The notes beneath the pieces are model-generated. The model made no database searches. It saw nothing but the letters and a program-made list of their open reading frames with translations, and was not told where the DNA came from. The position numbers were made by a program, and so were the translations under genes. A DNA stretch of 64,000 bases from Croceibacterium segetis (lineage in GTDB: Bacteria > Pseudomonadota > Alphaproteobacteria > Sphingomonadales > Sphingomonadaceae), in contig NZ_JAANOZ010000010.1 of the NCBI RefSeq assembly GCF_011320115.1, positions 1-64,000 of the forward strand. Reading direction: 5' to 3'. How positions within the stretch are numbered: the first letter of the stretch is position 1; the number at the start of each line of letters is the position of its first letter. Shown here piece by piece: positions 1-8,322 of this stretch.

Positions 1-84
1 CGGGGTCTAACCCGGCAGAAGGAGGAAGACGTGTGCACCCGCGCCTCCCGGCCCCTTGCTTCCTCAGGTAAGGAAGCGGCGGTC

Positions 85-113
85 CACATAACCGATATGG
101 TTCGTTATGTCAA
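85..113 (-). promoter_or_regulatory. Putative leftward promoter overlapping a palindrome
   Basis: On the minus strand TTGACA (113-108) and TATGTG (90-85) are separated by 17 bases, a good fit to a housekeeping promoter reading out of the left edge. The palindrome CATAAC-N11-GTTATG (87-109) covers the spacer and both boxes, so a repressor bound there would block polymerase. The half-site CATAACGA resembles the operator half-sites at 5126, 8258 and 13530. The gene served must lie mostly outside the window; a possible GTG start with a GGGAGG ribosome site lies at 38-36, but too little of it is visible to call a gene. Confidence 0.45.
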
Positions 114-130
114 TAGAAAAGTGCCGAACC

Positions 131-688
131 CTAATCCTTGGTGATGTCGTAGTCCATCCGCGGCGTGTAGGTATCCTTCATCGACTTCGGCAGGCCGCTG
201 TCGGCGATGACGACACGGTGCTTGATCAGCCACTTGCCGTCCTTCTTCACCAGCCGGTCGTACTCGCGGCCCTGCTCCCACAAGCGGGGCGGGCCGTCGA
301 TCTTGTCGTTGAGCACCCCGGTCCACAGGAACGTGGCGGTCGCGGAATCGCCTTGAACGTCGATCACCGGGTTGCTCAGGATCATGTGGAACACGCCCTG
401 GGACGCAGGATTGGCGTCGCCCGCCAGCGCGGCGTAGATTCCCGGCACCTCCGCCTTGCCGTGCGCGACCTTGCCGTTGACGTCGAGCACGGCGTCGTCG
501 GTGAAATAGTCCTCGAAGGCGTGATTATCGCTCTTGCCGAAGTTCGCATAGTAGCGCCCGACCAGGTCCTGGATCGCCACCCGGTCGAGCATCGCCTGGG
601 TGGCGGGGTCCGGCGCCTTGTCGCCGACGCTTGCGTTGCACCCCGCCAGCGTGAGCGCCGCGAGCGCGGCCATCGTTCGTCCCAGCAT
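131..688 (-). CDS. SnoaL/NTF2-like lipoprotein
   Basis: A 185-residue protein with a lipoprotein signal (hydrophobic stretch ending in LTLAGC, lipidated Cys near residue 17) followed by one SnoaL-like cone-shaped domain (motifs VAIQDLVGRYYANF and YFTDDAVLDVNGK). The start at 688 is preferred over an upstream in-frame start because GGAGGGG lies just before it and the signal peptide begins there. Such domains either bind or transform small hydrophobic ligands, or act as non-catalytic partners; the substrate cannot be read from sequence. Lipidation places it in the cell envelope. It is one of six SnoaL-like proteins in the window, most of them next to aromatic-oxidation genes, which suggests a catabolic role by association only. 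Confidence 0.85.
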   Translation of the reverse strand: MLGRTMAALAALTLAGCNASVGDKAPDPATQAMLDRVAIQDLVGRYYANFGKSDNHAFEDYFTDDAVLDVNGKVAHGKAEVPGIYAALAGDANPASQGVFHMILSNPVIDVQGDSATATFLWTGVLNDKIDGPPRLWEQGREYDRLVKKDGKWLIKHRVVIADSGLPKSMKDTYTPRMDYDITKD

Positions 689-700
689 GATCCCCTCCGT

Positions 701-715
701 CGTTGAGTTTGTCCG
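701..715 (-). promoter_or_regulatory. Copy 1 of the CGGACAAANTCAACG motif
   Basis: On the minus strand this reads CGGACAAACTCAACG and ends 12 bases before the ATG of the SnoaL lipoprotein gene. The same 15-mer, differing only at position 9, recurs at 19107 and 39783. Here it is also part of a dyad: GTTTGTCC (707-714) faces GGACAAAC (732-739) across 17 bases. Operator function is inferred. Confidence 0.45.
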
Positions 716-843
716 ATAATCGCACCGTGGAGGACAAACGCAAGCGGATTGCCGTGCGCGCTCCGGCAGCGTAGTCTCGCCGCGGGCCCGGGGGAGAGCC
801 GCGGCCAACAACGATAACTCGTCGCTTGGGAGGTCTACGGAAA

Positions 844-1374
844 ATGCCTGCACTTATTGCACTTGCGCTGTCGGTCGGCGTGCTCGCCGTCCTCGATACC
901 TGGCTCTACGTCGGCCCGCTGGCCGCCTTCCTGCCGGGCCTTGTGTGGATCTCGTTCATCGCCTGGGGCTGCCACTTCCATTCGGGTGGCGGGTCGAAGG
1001 GCTCGATCACCACCGTCACCTGCATGAGCTGGGGCGCGTTGGTCGGCATGGGCGCAGTGATGCTCGCCGGCGGCGTGCTCGCCGGTCTCGGCACGCTGGC
1101 GGCGCCGGTCGCTGTCGGCCTTGGCGCGGCGGTGATCTGCCTGTCGTCGGCCATCGGCCTGCTGCAGACGATCCCCGCGAGCGTCTATGGCTTCGCCTCG
1201 ATCGCCGGACCGATCCTGCTCGCCAACATGGCGCCCGACAAGGCGATCCTGCCGACGGTCGTCTCGATCATTATCGGCGCGGCGTTCGGCTACGTCTCGG
1301 AGATGCTGGCCAACGCGCTCACGAAGAAGGGCGACGTTTCGGCCGAAGCCACCGCCGATCCCGGCCACGCCTGA
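844..1374 (+). CDS. DUF1097 family integral membrane protein
   Basis: A 176-residue, very hydrophobic protein with about five predicted membrane segments and a small polar loop rich in Gly/Ser (HFHSGGGSKGS near residues 45-55). The spacing and loop fit the DUF1097 family of inner-membrane proteins, whose function is not established. The ATG at 844 is chosen because TGGGAGG (827-833) lies at a proper distance; an upstream TTG at 826 overlaps that ribosome site. It stands alone, divergent from the SnoaL lipoprotein gene and convergent with the next operon, from which it is separated by a strong hairpin. No role in the neighbouring catabolism is evident. Confidence 0.75.
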   Translation: MPALIALALSVGVLAVLDTWLYVGPLAAFLPGLVWISFIAWGCHFHSGGGSKGSITTVTCMSWGALVGMGAVMLAGGVLAGLGTLAAPVAVGLGAAVICLSSAIGLLQTIPASVYGFASIAGPILLANMAPDKAILPTVVSIIIGAAFGYVSEMLANALTKKGDVSAEATADPGHA

Positions 1375-1387
1375 TCGAGTGAATGAG

Positions 1388-1421
1388 AAAGTCCCCGCCG
1401 GAGCGATCCGGCGGGGACTTT
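1388..1421. terminator. Bidirectional terminator hairpin
   Basis: Perfect 15-bp stem (AAAGTCCCCGCCGGA, 1388-1402, paired with 1407-1421) with a GCGA loop, bounded by A and T runs on either side. It lies between two convergent genes and should end transcription from both sides. Confidence 0.85.
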
Positions 1422-1426
1422 GCCTG

Positions 1427-2398
1427 TTACTTCCCGAACACGTCCGGCGTCTGGTACGGCGCCGTCCAGCCGACCGCCTCGATCTCGTGGATCTTGCCGC
1501 CCCACACCTTGAAGATGTGGATCGCCGGCATGTCGAACGGCTTGTATTCCATATGCCGGACGGTGGTGCCAGGCACCCCGAGCAGCGGGAAGTCCTTCTT
1601 GGTGAAGTCGTGGCGGAAATGGCTCATGCCCCAGACCAGGCCGGTCACGGGGTCGGCGATCTCCACCCGCCGGTGATGGATCTCGGTGATGTACTCCCAC
1701 ATGTTGGTGTCCATCTGCGCCGCGCAGCCGAGCCCGCCGAGGTAGGCGAAGCTGGGATCGTTGACGTTGCCGGTGCCGGGGCGGGTCAGCGGATTGCGCG
1801 CGGTCTGGAAGCCGTTCTCGTGCCGCTCGCAATCGTCGGCGAAAGCGGATTCCTGCGAATTGCCGTCGTCGAGCGCGTCGTAATAGCTCTTGCCGAGCCA
1901 GATCAGCCGGCCGCGAGAATCCGCGTACTCATACGGCACCTCGCGCAGCAGCCCCGGACGCACCGCCTGCAGGTTGGCCATCGCCGTTGGGGCGGGCGTG
2001 TTGCCGACCAGATGCTCGGCCTCGGTGATCTTGCCGTTCTCGACCTTGAGCCGCACGCCGAACATCGCCGGCTTGCCGTCGGCGGCGGCGGCCACGAGCA
2101 GCACGCCGACCTGCTCGGAGACCGGATCGGGCACATGGAGCACGAACCCGCTCGGCCCGGCGCCGAGCGATTGCCACAGGCCTTCGCCGGGCTTGATCGC
2201 CTTCATGTTTTCGACAGTCACGGCATTCGCCGCCAGCGGCACCGCCTTGGGGTTATGCGCAACCAGCGCGGCCACATACTTGTCGGAGAGGTCGATCAGG
2301 CACTGCCGGTCGCATGGGCCCGGCTTGTCCTGCGCGGCCGTCGGCGCGGCCAGGGTCAGCCCGGCAACACCGAGCAGCAGTGCCAGCTTCGCGCGCAT
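1427..2398 (-). CDS. Exported protein of uncharacterised family X (copy 1)
   Basis: A 323-residue protein with a Sec signal peptide (MRAKLALLLGVAGLTLAAP, cleavage near TAAQD) and a mature domain shared with two other proteins here (7354-8214 and 47799-48743). Shared features are an N-terminal NTF2-like segment (CDRQC..., VTVEN, GEGLW) and a C-terminal segment containing RHENG followed by a block with the pattern HRRVEIADPVTGLVWGMSHF. I do not recognise an assigned function; the family may correspond to a DUF of NTF2-like type. Its ATG overlaps the upstream stop as TGATG, so it is translationally coupled to the preceding secreted protein and sits in the operon of cleavage oxygenase 1. A periplasmic enzyme or binding protein for a cleavage product is plausible, not shown. 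Confidence 0.7.
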   Translation of the reverse strand: MRAKLALLLGVAGLTLAAPTAAQDKPGPCDRQCLIDLSDKYVAALVAHNPKAVPLAANAVTVENMKAIKPGEGLWQSLGAGPSGFVLHVPDPVSEQVGVLLVAAAADGKPAMFGVRLKVENGKITEAEHLVGNTPAPTAMANLQAVRPGLLREVPYEYADSRGRLIWLGKSYYDALDDGNSQESAFADDCERHENGFQTARNPLTRPGTGNVNDPSFAYLGGLGCAAQMDTNMWEYITEIHHRRVEIADPVTGLVWGMSHFRHDFTKKDFPLLGVPGTTVRHMEYKPFDMPAIHIFKVWGGKIHEIEAVGWTAPYQTPDVFGK

Positions 2399-3498
2399 CA
2401 CTTGTTGCTCGAGCTTGTGCTGCGGTCGGCGACCTGCAGGGTGCCCGCTGCGCGCGCCTTCTCGCGCGCCTCGCGCTTGGCGGCTTCGTAGGGGCTGGTG
2501 CCCTCGATATAGCCGCGGGTCTGCTCGTTGCCTTCGAAGCAGGCGTACTCGAACTGCTTGTAATCCTTGTTGCGGGTCCACGGGAAGTCGAGCTTGAACG
2601 GCGCGCTGAGGGTCACCGGATCGCTGACCCAGGCTTCGTAGTGGATATGGTCGGGCCCGGTCGGGGTGAGCCGCTCGACCACCTTCATCTGATCGCTGTT
2701 GGGTATCGCGCGGCCACCGGCGCCGTTGCCGCCGATCGGCTGGTTGGGGACGAAGTTGGTCGTCTCCACCACCAGCGTGTCGCCTTCCCAGTGTCCCACC
2801 GAATAGCCCATCCAGCTCTTCACCGGCGCCGGCGGCGGACCTTTGCCGGCGAGCGGGATGATCCGCGCTTCATGGATCATCTCCAGCTTGATCACCGCAT
2901 AGCCGGGCGATTGCCAGACCTCGATGCCGCTGTTGTACGCGCCGGGCAGCATCGAGCTGGGCATGCCGCGGGTGATGCAGCGGTCATAAGGACTGAAATC
3001 GGTCACCCAGGTGAAAGTGTCCTCGGTCCAGCTGCTCTTCATGTTCTTGGAGAGCTCGGCGCCGAGCGGCGTCGGCGGGGGAATGCGGCCGTTGGCCGGC
3101 TCCATGATCAGCGAGGTCTGCCGCATCGGCACGCCGCGCTCGGTCCAGTGGCCCATGCCCATGCGGTTGGCCTTGACCTCGAGGTTGTAGAGCTTGAGCT
3201 GCTCGTCGGCGGCCTTCTTCGCCGCGGCGTATTCCTCGTCGGTCAGCCAGGCCTTGGTGCCGAGGTTCGGCGGCCGCTGCGACGGGGTCGAGCTGAGGAT
3301 GTCGATCGGCCAGCTGCCGGTCAGGTCGGGATCGCCCCATTCGGTGCGCGGCGCGTGCCAGCCGGGCGGGGCCTTGAGGCCCGGCTCGTCGGGTGTGGTC
3401 GCTGAAGCGGCGGGCCTGGCGTCGTCGGCCGCGGCCGGCCCGGCGGCGGCGAGAAACAGCGGAACGGCCAGCGCGGCCCCAACAAAGCGCAGACTCAT
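2398..3498 (-). CDS. Conserved secreted protein of unknown function (WEGDTLVVET type)
   Basis: A 366-residue protein with a signal peptide (MSLRFVGAALAVPLFLAAAG, cleavage after AAA). The mature part has the sequence GHWEGDTLVVETTNF and a preceding GRIPP...TP region, a signature met in many secreted proteins of unknown function in Proteobacteria and Acidobacteria. An EYACFEGN motif near the C terminus is typical of the same group. No catalytic site is evident. It follows cleavage oxygenase 1 after about 100 bases and overlaps the family-X gene, so the three probably form one transcript. The start at 3498 is set by the signal peptide and a GGGAGAGG ribosome site. Confidence 0.75.
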   Translation of the reverse strand: MSLRFVGAALAVPLFLAAAGPAAADDARPAASATTPDEPGLKAPPGWHAPRTEWGDPDLTGSWPIDILSSTPSQRPPNLGTKAWLTDEEYAAAKKAADEQLKLYNLEVKANRMGMGHWTERGVPMRQTSLIMEPANGRIPPPTPLGAELSKNMKSSWTEDTFTWVTDFSPYDRCITRGMPSSMLPGAYNSGIEVWQSPGYAVIKLEMIHEARIIPLAGKGPPPAPVKSWMGYSVGHWEGDTLVVETTNFVPNQPIGGNGAGGRAIPNSDQMKVVERLTPTGPDHIHYEAWVSDPVTLSAPFKLDFPWTRNKDYKQFEYACFEGNEQTRGYIEGTSPYEAAKREAREKARAAGTLQVADRSTSSSNK

Positions 3499-3570
3499 CG
3501 AAACCTCTCCCACACGTTTTGCCGGAGAGTATGCTCGCAATGGCCGGGGTTGCAAGCGTTGCGCTGCCCT

Positions 3571-3587
3571 TTTTGCCTGCGGCAAAA
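3571..3587. promoter_or_regulatory. Palindrome TTTTGCC-N3-GGCAAAA
   Basis: A perfect 7-bp inverted repeat (TTTTGCCTGCGGCAAAA) in the 101-base gap between cleavage oxygenase 1 and the secreted protein gene. A further copy of the half-site, TTTTGCCG, lies at 3517-3524. The stem is AT-flanked without a clear T-run after it, so it may be an internal operator as easily as a weak terminator. Confidence 0.3.
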
Positions 3588-3599
3588 TAGATCCGGTCG

Positions 3600-5090
3600 T
3601 CAGCCCTTGAGCTTGCTCGCCTCGAGCTTCGCCCGCGACACCCACGTGCCGTGGACCTGGCTGCGCAGCGCCAGCCCGGTCTTGATCCTGGCCACCGGGC
3701 CCCTGGCGATCTCGCCGGCGTTCACGATCCACAGCTCCGATGAATAATCGCCGGGGACCTGCTGCGCCGGGTTCGGGTTGTTGGGAATGTCCACCACGGT
3801 GAGCAGCCAGCCCTCGTGGCCCGGTTCGCTCGACGGCACGTGCGCCGGCTCGCTGATCGCCGCGCCGGGGGGAACGCCCATCAGCTCGACCCGGCCGTTG
3901 CCGACCTCGATCCGTAGCAGCGCGTTGAAGTTGGCGCCGACCGGGCCTCCGGGCATCGGCGGGCCGCCCTGCGGGTTCATGCTGAGGTACCAGGCGTGGC
4001 TGTACGGCCGCCCCTGGTCGGCGTCGGCGAGCCGCGGGAGGTCGCCCGGAGGGCCGAGCGGGCGCTCCTGGATCGTCGGCCGGGCCTTGCTCATGTCGAT
4101 CGTCCAGCGGGTGAGCGCGCCCTGGATTTCCTGCTGCGGCTTATGGATCCCGCCGGCCTCGCGCATGAAGCTGAAGGCGTTGGTCTCGGTCAGGCACATG
4201 TCGATGTGGACCAGGTTGCCGTCGTCGTAGGCGTTGACCTCGTGGAACACCGAGACGCCGACGGGCCCCTCGATCCAGATCATCTCCTCGACCTTGCCGT
4301 AGCGCGGCATGATCCCGACCCAGCTCGGCAGGTCCTGATGGTGCGCCCAGTGCGCGCCGCCGGCCTTGAGCCGATCGAGGTCGGCGAGCGTCGGGAAGAT
4401 CGGGAACACGGCGTACTTCTCGGTGATCACGAAATCGTGGATCGTCGAGCAATAGGGCTGCTTGAACCACTGCTCGCTGGTGAGATTGCCGTCCTTGTCG
4501 GCGATGCCGTAGGCGACGTCGAGGCTGCACAGCCCGCCCGCCTCGTAACCGAAGAAGAACATCTCGCCGGTGCCCGGATCGATCCGCGGGTGCGCGGTGA
4601 AGGTCTCGGACTTGAGCGCGCCGTAGTAATCCCACTTGCCGGCGGTCTCGAGCGTGTGCGGGTTGACCTCGTAACCGCGCCCGTCCTCCTTGGTCATGAA
4701 CAGCCGGCCGCCGTGCCACACGGGCGTGGTGTTGGAGACCGTGCGGTCGACTCCCTCGACGCTGGGATCGTCGGTGAACGGGTTGCGGTAGCGGCCGAAC
4801 AACGCGCGGCGGGCCTTCTTCTCGGCGAGGTAGCGCTCGGTCTCGACATATCTGATGTCGAAATCGGCGGCGCCGTTCTCGATGTTGAAGCGGGCGATCA
4901 TCCCGTCGGCGTTGAGCGCGATGTCGTCCTCGAACATCGGCGCGTGGGCGTTGTCGGGCACCGCGCGGAAGAACGCGCCGTCGACCTCGGCGGGGATTTC
5001 GCCCTCGACCTCGAGGTCGCGCTTGGAGAGCTCGGTCCGGCGCGGCGTGTTGCTGCCGATGAAGTGGATCGTCTGCGGAAAGGCACCCAT
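3600..5090 (-). CDS. Carotenoid-cleavage-oxygenase family protein, lignostilbene-dioxygenase-like (1)
   Basis: A 496-residue cytoplasmic non-haem iron(II) oxygenase of the RPE65/CCO family, which splits C=C bonds with O2. The four iron-binding histidines are visible: His167 (TAHPRID), His218 (STIHDF), His283 (VFHEVNAY) and His480 (QVHGTWV). Sphingomonad lignostilbene dioxygenases use Tyr101 and Lys134 to bind the 4-hydroxyl of the stilbene; both residues occur here at the same numbers (GRYRNPF and MTKEDG), while position 59 is Leu rather than the Phe I recall for LsdA. This favours a 4-hydroxystilbene-like substrate giving two aldehydes. It is the first gene of an operon and is divergent from a MarR gene with a palindrome between them. 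Product details are inferred. Confidence 0.9.
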   Translation of the reverse strand: MGAFPQTIHFIGSNTPRRTELSKRDLEVEGEIPAEVDGAFFRAVPDNAHAPMFEDDIALNADGMIARFNIENGAADFDIRYVETERYLAEKKARRALFGRYRNPFTDDPSVEGVDRTVSNTTPVWHGGRLFMTKEDGRGYEVNPHTLETAGKWDYYGALKSETFTAHPRIDPGTGEMFFFGYEAGGLCSLDVAYGIADKDGNLTSEQWFKQPYCSTIHDFVITEKYAVFPIFPTLADLDRLKAGGAHWAHHQDLPSWVGIMPRYGKVEEMIWIEGPVGVSVFHEVNAYDDGNLVHIDMCLTETNAFSFMREAGGIHKPQQEIQGALTRWTIDMSKARPTIQERPLGPPGDLPRLADADQGRPYSHAWYLSMNPQGGPPMPGGPVGANFNALLRIEVGNGRVELMGVPPGAAISEPAHVPSSEPGHEGWLLTVVDIPNNPNPAQQVPGDYSSELWIVNAGEIARGPVARIKTGLALRSQVHGTWVSRAKLEASKLKG

Positions 5091-5125
5091 GGCCCTTGTC
5101 TCCCATTGATTCTTGGCTTCGGACC

Positions 5126-5139
5126 GTAACGGATGTTAC
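5126..5139. promoter_or_regulatory. Probable MarR operator (site 1)
   Basis: The inverted repeat GTAAC-GGAT-GTTAC lies in the gap between the divergent cleavage oxygenase and MarR genes. Adding the flanks gives ACCGTAAC facing GTTACAGT, 8-base arms with one mismatch. The right-hand flank continues as AGTCGAGGCAAG, close to the flank of the site at 13530. Position between regulator and target is typical of MarR autoregulation. Confidence 0.6.
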
Positions 5140-5191
5140 AGTCGAGGCAAGGCCGCGCTTTGCTCGCGCGCAATCCGGGGGGGAACGGAAC

Positions 5192-5722
5192 TTGGGACGG
5201 CAGGACAAGATCGACGACCGGCGCCTCGGCGTCAGCGAGCCGGAAGGCAGCGTGGGCACGCTGCATCGGCTGCTCAAGCTCAACAACAGGCTGATGCAGC
5301 CGTTCTCGATGTACCTGTCGCACCGGCACAACATCAGCCTCAACGAATTCCGCCTGCTGATGGCGATCGGCCGCCTCGGCGCGAGCGCCAGCCACGAACT
5401 CGCCGAGCACACCGGCGTCAACGCGATGAGCGTCAGCCGCGCGGTCTCCACGCTGCAGCGGCACGGCAGGATCACCGTCGAGCCCGATCCCAGCAACCGC
5501 CGCCGCAAGGTGCTCAAGCTCACGCCCGAAGGCCGCCGGCTCTACGAGCTCATGCGCCCGCAGACACTCGCCGTGGCCGACTACTTGCTGTCCGATCTGC
5601 CCGAAGCCGATCTCGCCAAGCTCGACCATCTGGTGAGCGACCTGATCGCCCGGCTCGAGGCGACCGACGAGAAGGGCCGTTCGCTGTTCCTCGAGCGGAC
5701 CAAGCCCGCGGACGAAGGATGA
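5192..5722 (+). CDS. MarR-family transcriptional regulator
   Basis: A 176-residue regulator with the MarR winged helix: SLNEFRLLMAIGRLG, then the recognition region AEHTGVNAMSVSRAVSTLQRHG and the wing DPSNRRRKVLKLTPEGRRL. Flanking N- and C-terminal helices would form the dimer and ligand pocket. A TTG start at 5192 is chosen because GGGGGGGAACGG precedes it; a further TTG at 5096 would run through the promoter region. MarR proteins usually repress until a phenolic ligand binds. The gene is divergent from cleavage oxygenase 1 across the palindrome at 5126-5139, and related palindromes lie before two other operons (8258, 13530), so it may govern a small regulon. It overlaps the following SnoaL gene by ATGA. 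Confidence 0.85.
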   Translation: MGRQDKIDDRRLGVSEPEGSVGTLHRLLKLNNRLMQPFSMYLSHRHNISLNEFRLLMAIGRLGASASHELAEHTGVNAMSVSRAVSTLQRHGRITVEPDPSNRRRKVLKLTPEGRRLYELMRPQTLAVADYLLSDLPEADLAKLDHLVSDLIARLEATDEKGRSLFLERTKPADEG

Positions 5723-6150
5723 GCCCCGCCGAGCGCCGCGCGATCGAGGCCGACGTCGAGCGGCTGATCAAGCGCTACGTCAATCTCAACGACGCGCAGG
5801 ACTGGGAAGCGGTCGCCGCGCTCTACACCGACGACGCCCGCTTCGCCCGGCCGAGCAAGCCCGGCGAGTTCGTTGCCGGGCGCGCGGCGATCCTCGCCAG
5901 CTTCCGCGCCCGCCCGCCGCGTGCCCAGCGGCACGTGATCGCAAACGTGGTGGTCGACGTCGAAAGCCCTTCCACCGCGCGGGCGTTCAGCGTGATCGTG
6001 CTTTACCAGGGCGACCCGGCGCCGGAGGGCGAGTTACCCGCGATGAGCGCGGATTCACCGCTGGTCGGCACCTTCACCGACCGGCTGGTGCTGACGGAGG
6101 AGGGCTGGCGCTTCGCCGAACGGGTCGGCGGGCTCGACTTCAGGCCGTAG
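5719..6150 (+). CDS. SnoaL-like NTF2-fold protein
   Basis: A 143-residue single-domain cytoplasmic protein of the SnoaL/NTF2 fold (IEADVERLIKRYVNLNDAQDWE, ALYTDDARFARPS, ERVGGLDF). No signal peptide. The ATG overlaps the MarR stop as ATGA, so the two are co-translated. The residues His/Asp used by polyketide cyclases cannot be placed with certainty, so the activity is open: isomerase, dehydratase or a ligand-binding partner. Its end overlaps the end of the convergent MFS gene by 11 bases. Confidence 0.8.
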   Translation: MSPAERRAIEADVERLIKRYVNLNDAQDWEAVAALYTDDARFARPSKPGEFVAGRAAILASFRARPPRAQRHVIANVVVDVESPSTARAFSVIVLYQGDPAPEGELPAMSADSPLVGTFTDRLVLTEEGWRFAERVGGLDFRP

Positions 6151-7357
6151 CCGGTCTCGCGTCGAACGCTTCGCGCACTCTCAGCGCCATCGGCACCGCC
6201 AGGCACACCAGCGCGCAAATCGCGGCGGGACCGGCGGCGGCAGCGAGAAACAGGCGCGGGGCGACGTTGGCACCGAGCATGACCTGGCCGAGCGGCGGGC
6301 CGAGGATCGCGCCAATGCGGGCGACCAGGATGCCCATGCCGACCGCCGAGGAAAGCAGCCGCGGCGGGAACAAATAGGCGCACAGCGCCGGCAGCGCCAT
6401 GCCGCCGGCCGAGGCGCCGCCCATGCCGACCATCAGCAGCAGCGTCCAGCGGCTGGCATCGGGGGCGGTCGTGCCGATCGCCAGGAAGCACAGCGCCATC
6501 AGGGCGAACGCGCCGACCAGCGTCGCACCCGGCCGCCACCGATCGATCAGCACGCTGACCAGGATGCCGAACGCCAACCCGGCCAGCTGGACCTCGCCCG
6601 CGACTTGCGCCGCGGCGTCGAGCGTGAAACCGGCCCGCGGCAGGATCGTCGGCAGCCACGAATTGAGGAAGTAGAGGTTCATCGCATTCAGCGAGAGCAC
6701 GGCCGCGACCACCCCGAACGGCAGCAGCCACGGCGCGCGGAACAGTTCGAGCTGGGGGGCTTTTGTGCGCGGGGGCGCGCCCGGCACGGTTTCGGGCGCG
6801 CCGCCGGCCAGCACGAACCCAAGGGTGATGGCGAGCAAGGCGGCAAACAGGCCGGGGACGACGAACAACCCTTGCCAGCCGCCGGCCGCAACCACCATCG
6901 GCGTCATCAGACCGGCGAGCGCGAGTCCGAGCGGGATCCCGGCGGAGACGACCGACATCAAGGTCGCCCGCAGGCGGTCAGGGGCCAGCTCGGCGGATAG
7001 TGCTGAAACGTTGGGCAGGCAGGCGCCGAGCGCGAAGCCGGTCAGGAAGCGCCAGAAGAGGAACGCCGGGATGCTCGCCGAGAGCGAGGTCGCCAGCGTC
7101 GACAGGGCAACCCCGAGGCAGCCGAACACGATCAGCGGTCGCCGCCCGATCCGGTCCCCCAGCGGCGCCAGGGTGGCCCCGCCGACGCCGATGCCCACCA
7201 GCAGCGCCGAGAACACCCAGCCGAACGCCGCCGGCTCGAGCCCGAGCGCGCCCTTCAACCGCGGAACGGCGAGCGCCATCGCGTTGAGGTCGTACCCCTC
7301 CATCACGAACACGCCGCCGAGCAGCACCAGCGCCAGAATGCGGCGGAAGCCGGTCAC
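6140..7357 (-). CDS. MFS transporter, aromatic-acid symporter type
   Basis: A 405-residue permease with 12 predicted membrane helices. The loop between helices 2 and 3 has the MFS signature DRIGRRP, and helix 1 has EGYDLNAMALAVP, close to the D-x-x-D/N aromatic-acid:H+ symporter pattern (GFDxxxxxxxAP). It should import an aromatic carboxylate across the inner membrane. The GTG start overlaps the stop of the upstream family-X gene as GTGA, so the two are coupled. Substrate cannot be read from sequence; the coupling suggests it carries something the family-X protein binds or acts on. Confidence 0.82.
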   Translation of the reverse strand: MTGFRRILALVLLGGVFVMEGYDLNAMALAVPRLKGALGLEPAAFGWVFSALLVGIGVGGATLAPLGDRIGRRPLIVFGCLGVALSTLATSLSASIPAFLFWRFLTGFALGACLPNVSALSAELAPDRLRATLMSVVSAGIPLGLALAGLMTPMVVAAGGWQGLFVVPGLFAALLAITLGFVLAGGAPETVPGAPPRTKAPQLELFRAPWLLPFGVVAAVLSLNAMNLYFLNSWLPTILPRAGFTLDAAAQVAGEVQLAGLAFGILVSVLIDRWRPGATLVGAFALMALCFLAIGTTAPDASRWTLLLMVGMGGASAGGMALPALCAYLFPPRLLSSAVGMGILVARIGAILGPPLGQVMLGANVAPRLFLAAAAGPAAICALVCLAVPMALRVREAFDARPATA

Positions 7358-8214
7358 GCCCGCGCGTCCCACGGGGAGGGCATGTGATAAGGCACGGTGA
7401 TGAAGTTCGCCTCGATCTGCAGAATCGCACCTTGGCGTATCTTGAAGGCTTCGGACAGATAGAACGTGTGCGGCCGGCGGATCGGGCTGGAGGCGGGCGT
7501 GCCGTCGGTCAGCTGGTACTCGCCGAGACGGCCGCAATGATCGATGAACCCGTGCGCGAGGACGATCCCGCGCTCCTCATCGACCAGGGGAAAGCGCCGG
7601 CCGCGCAGGCGGTCGTCGTAGCGGTAGTTGCCGAGGCGGAATTGCTCCTCGCACGGGAGACCGGCGACGGGGACGAAGAAGTCGGGATTGTTGGTCGTCT
7701 GGACGCCGTTCTCGATCCGGTTGCAGCCGGGGTGGAACCTGGTGCGGATGGTGCCGTCGTTCTTCTCGAGCGTGGCGAAATAGCCGTCGGCGAGCGCGAT
7801 CATCTCGGCCCGGCTCGAGCGCTCGGCTTCGGGCACGATCTCTTCCATCACCGGCTTGCGCTCGAATTTGGGATCGGGAAACACCAGCGCCTCGTCGGCC
7901 TGGCGCACCACGATCGTCTCGACTTCGGCGATCGCGTCGCCGCGCAGGCCGATGCGGATGCACGCGCCCGAGATGTCGCGGGTTTCGGTCACCGTAGTGA
8001 ACAGCGCGACCTGACCCGTCTCCAGATCGGCGAAGCGCAAGTCGTACGGGCCGAGGCCGGTGATCGTTCCCCACAGCCCGTCGCCCGGTTCGAGCGCGAC
8101 GTTGTTCTCGGTGACGAGCGAGTCGGGTGTCCAGGCCAGGCGGGTGTGGTCGCGCGCCAGCAGCGCCTCGCAATAGCGGTCGAGCGCCGCGTACAGGTCG
8201 TCGCGAGTTGCCAA
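7354..8214 (-). CDS. Protein of uncharacterised family X (copy 2), cytoplasmic
   Basis: A 286-residue protein without signal peptide, clearly related to 47799-48743 and more distantly to 1427-2398. Shared blocks include VTENN near residue 35, GDGLWGT, ADGYFATLEKNDGTIRTRFHPGCNRIENG, LVDEERGIVLAHGFIDHCG and PYHMPSPW at the C terminus. The two halves each look NTF2-like, but no function is known to me. A TTG start at 8214 is chosen with GGAGGGG seven bases before it; the overlapping ATG of another frame sits too close to that site. It leads a two-gene operon with an MFS carrier and is divergent from the SDR gene across the palindrome at 8258. Confidence 0.7.
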   Translation of the reverse strand: MATRDDLYAALDRYCEALLARDHTRLAWTPDSLVTENNVALEPGDGLWGTITGLGPYDLRFADLETGQVALFTTVTETRDISGACIRIGLRGDAIAEVETIVVRQADEALVFPDPKFERKPVMEEIVPEAERSSRAEMIALADGYFATLEKNDGTIRTRFHPGCNRIENGVQTTNNPDFFVPVAGLPCEEQFRLGNYRYDDRLRGRRFPLVDEERGIVLAHGFIDHCGRLGEYQLTDGTPASSPIRRPHTFYLSEAFKIRQGAILQIEANFITVPYHMPSPWDARA

Positions 8215-8257
8215 AATTCATCCCCTCCGCTTGACTTGCGGCGGTGCTAGCTCAAAA

Positions 8258-8271
8258 GTAACGATCGTTAA
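8258..8271. promoter_or_regulatory. Probable MarR operator (site 2)
   Basis: GTAACGATCGTTAA contains the perfect 12-base palindrome TAACGATCGTTA (8259-8270) and matches the RTAAC-N4-GTTAN pattern of sites 5126 and 13530. The right flank AAGTCGCGG resembles CAGTCGAGG beside site 1. It lies between the divergent family-X/MFS operon and the SDR/flavoprotein operon. Confidence 0.55.
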
Positions 8272-8322
8272 AGTCGCGGTTCGCGCGACTCCTGCTTTCG
8301 CAGGGACAGGTGGGAGAGGGAA

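Noticed and set aside
1-38. Possible 5' end of a minus-strand gene at the left edge (GTG at 38-36 with GGGAGG)
   Set aside because: Only about a dozen codons are visible, too little to support a gene.
5096-5191. Upstream TTG start extending the MarR protein by 32 residues
   Set aside because: The extension crosses the palindrome and promoter region and is not MarR-like; the TTG at 5192 has a strong ribosome site.
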